The notes beneath the pieces were generated by a model. That model was given only the letters and a program-made list of their open reading frames with translations, was not told the DNA's origin and searched no databases. Positions 63,302 to 64,000 of a stretch of 64,000 nucleotides of DNA are shown in pieces (within the stretch, counting starts at the first letter, position 1; every line of letters starts with the position of its first letter). Source of the stretch: Sphingobium sp. B2D3C (GTDB taxonomy: Bacteria; Pseudomonadota; Alphaproteobacteria; Sphingomonadales; Sphingomonadaceae); the NCBI RefSeq assembly GCF_025961835.1, contig NZ_JAOQOK010000001.1, positions 2,294,001 to 2,358,000 of the forward strand, in the 5' to 3' direction. Both the position numbers and the translations under genes were made by a program.

Positions 63302-64000
63302 ATGGATGACGCCGTGGACCTTCTAAACCGGCTGCCGGGCGCCGCCGGGCATCCTCTCTCCTCGTGGCGGCAGGGCACCCTGCTGATCGGGCTCGCGCTT
63401 CTCGCGGCATGCGGCAAGGGCGAAACCGAGCAGAAGCGGCAGCCGCCCCTGGTATCGGCGACAAAACCTGCCACCCACGTCTTCCGGGACGAGATTCAGG
63501 CCGTCGGCACCGCGCGCGCCAATGAGCAGGTGACGCTTGCCGCCAATGTGACCGAGCGGATCGAGCGGCTGATGTTCGATGATGGCATGTTCGTCCGGTC
63601 CGGCCAGTTGCTGGCGGTGCTTTCCAACGCGCAGGAGCAGGCAGCATTGGCCGGCGCCCGGGCAAGCGCCACCGAGGCCGCCTCGCAGCTCGACCGCGTC
63701 AACAGCCTGTATGAGCAGGGCTTCGCCACGCGCGCCCTGCTCGATCAGCAGCGCGCCGCCCTGAGCGAGGCCCGGGCCAGTCAGGATGGCATCAAGGCCC
63801 AGCTTGGCGACCGGCTGATCCGCGCGCCTTTCTCGGGCTATCTTTCGCTCCGCACCATCTCCGAGGGCGCCATCGTCAACAGCGGCACGCCACTGGTGAC
63901 GATCAGCGACCTGTCGCGCATCAAGCTGGATTTCACCGTGCCGGAAACGCAGCTCGGTGCCTTGCGCATCGGCCAGCCGATCCGGGCCTCCTCCTCGGCC
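63302..64000 (+). CDS. RND efflux membrane-fusion (periplasmic adaptor) protein, 5' part
   Basis: The frame is open to the right edge with 233 codons present, so the gene is cut by the window. A hydrophobic segment with lipobox-like LLIGLALLAACGKG (about residues 27-40) precedes the HlyD-type fold: VGTARANEQVTLAANVTERI, MFDDGMFVRSGQLLAVLSN (lipoyl half), a short coiled coil (EQAALAGARASATEAASQLDRV), then LIRAPFSGYLSLRTISEGAIVNSGTPLVTISDL. This is the standard MFP of tripartite RND pumps. Start ATG 63302. An RND pump gene probably follows. Its link to the amine-oxidase genes is not established. Confidence 0.9.
   Translation, partial: MDDAVDLLNRLPGAAGHPLSSWRQGTLLIGLALLAACGKGETEQKRQPPLVSATKPATHVFRDEIQAVGTARANEQVTLAANVTERIERLMFDDGMFVRSGQLLAVLSNAQEQAALAGARASATEAASQLDRVNSLYEQGFATRALLDQQRAALSEARASQDGIKAQLGDRLIRAPFSGYLSLRTISEGAIVNSGTPLVTISDLSRIKLDFTVPETQLGALRIGQPIRASSSA

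Overview
The window is high-GC chromosomal DNA with densely packed genes, frequent ATGA start/stop overlaps and several GTG/TTG starts. The gene content points to a sphingomonad-type alphaproteobacterium (Sphingomonas, Sphingobium or Novosphingobium relatives): large TonB-dependent receptors, an HWE-type histidine kinase next to a single-domain FATGUY-like response regulator, a LigE-type beta-etherase homologue, AAHS-type MFS carriers and a trpDC-moaC-moeA run. This assignment is an inference from gene content. No phage, insertion sequence, integrase or CRISPR array was seen.

Layout. 1-2175: end of a GH15 gene and otsA (trehalose synthesis). 2154-5663: MFS carrier and GMC alcohol dehydrogenase operon, with a divergent SnoaL-like gene. 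5816-7659: HWE kinase and response regulator. 7695-13355: threonine dehydratase, a beta-hydroxyacid dehydrogenase, an exported amidohydrolase, mannose-6-phosphate isomerase and a LigE-like glutathione transferase. 13496-18266: exported serine hydrolase, an 11-residue-repeat secreted protein, a subtilase and a divergent ECF sigma/anti-sigma pair. 18426-32401: an accessory catabolic cluster (luciferase-like monooxygenase, TonB receptor, flavin reductase, RibB, CocE esterase, TetR regulator, Rieske oxygenase, SDR, amidohydrolase, MFS carrier, exported alpha/beta hydrolase). 32624-38835: a YdeP/FdhF-type molybdoenzyme translationally coupled to a CyoABCD quinol oxidase. 38860-46898: stress, repair and signalling genes and a BCCT transporter. 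47128-50846: tRNA-Gly, trpD, trpC, moaC, moeA. 50930-63263: an exported flavoprotein-oxidase region. 63302-64000: start of an RND membrane-fusion protein.

Two parts look most novel. (a) The 18.4-32.4 kb cluster: three of its promoter regions carry a rare AT-rich 18-bp palindrome (TTTATA-N6-TATAAA), and a second AT-rich element lies about 50 bp before both the monooxygenase and the esterase operon. This suggests one regulon for uptake, ester or amide cleavage, and oxygenation of an unidentified compound, with its own FMN supply (RibB plus flavin reductase).

(b) The 50.9-63.3 kb region: a protein that reads as a circularly permuted D-amino-acid oxidase (the normally C-terminal NYGHGGxG block precedes the FAD-binding fold, behind an export signal), immediately followed by a cytochrome c. 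Further on come two tandem Tat-type amine oxidases with a cytochrome c between them, two RidA proteins with signal peptides, and a TonB receptor. Together these suggest periplasmic oxidation of amines or amino acids with electrons passing to cytochrome c and the imine products cleared by exported RidA. That reading is inferred from gene content and order.
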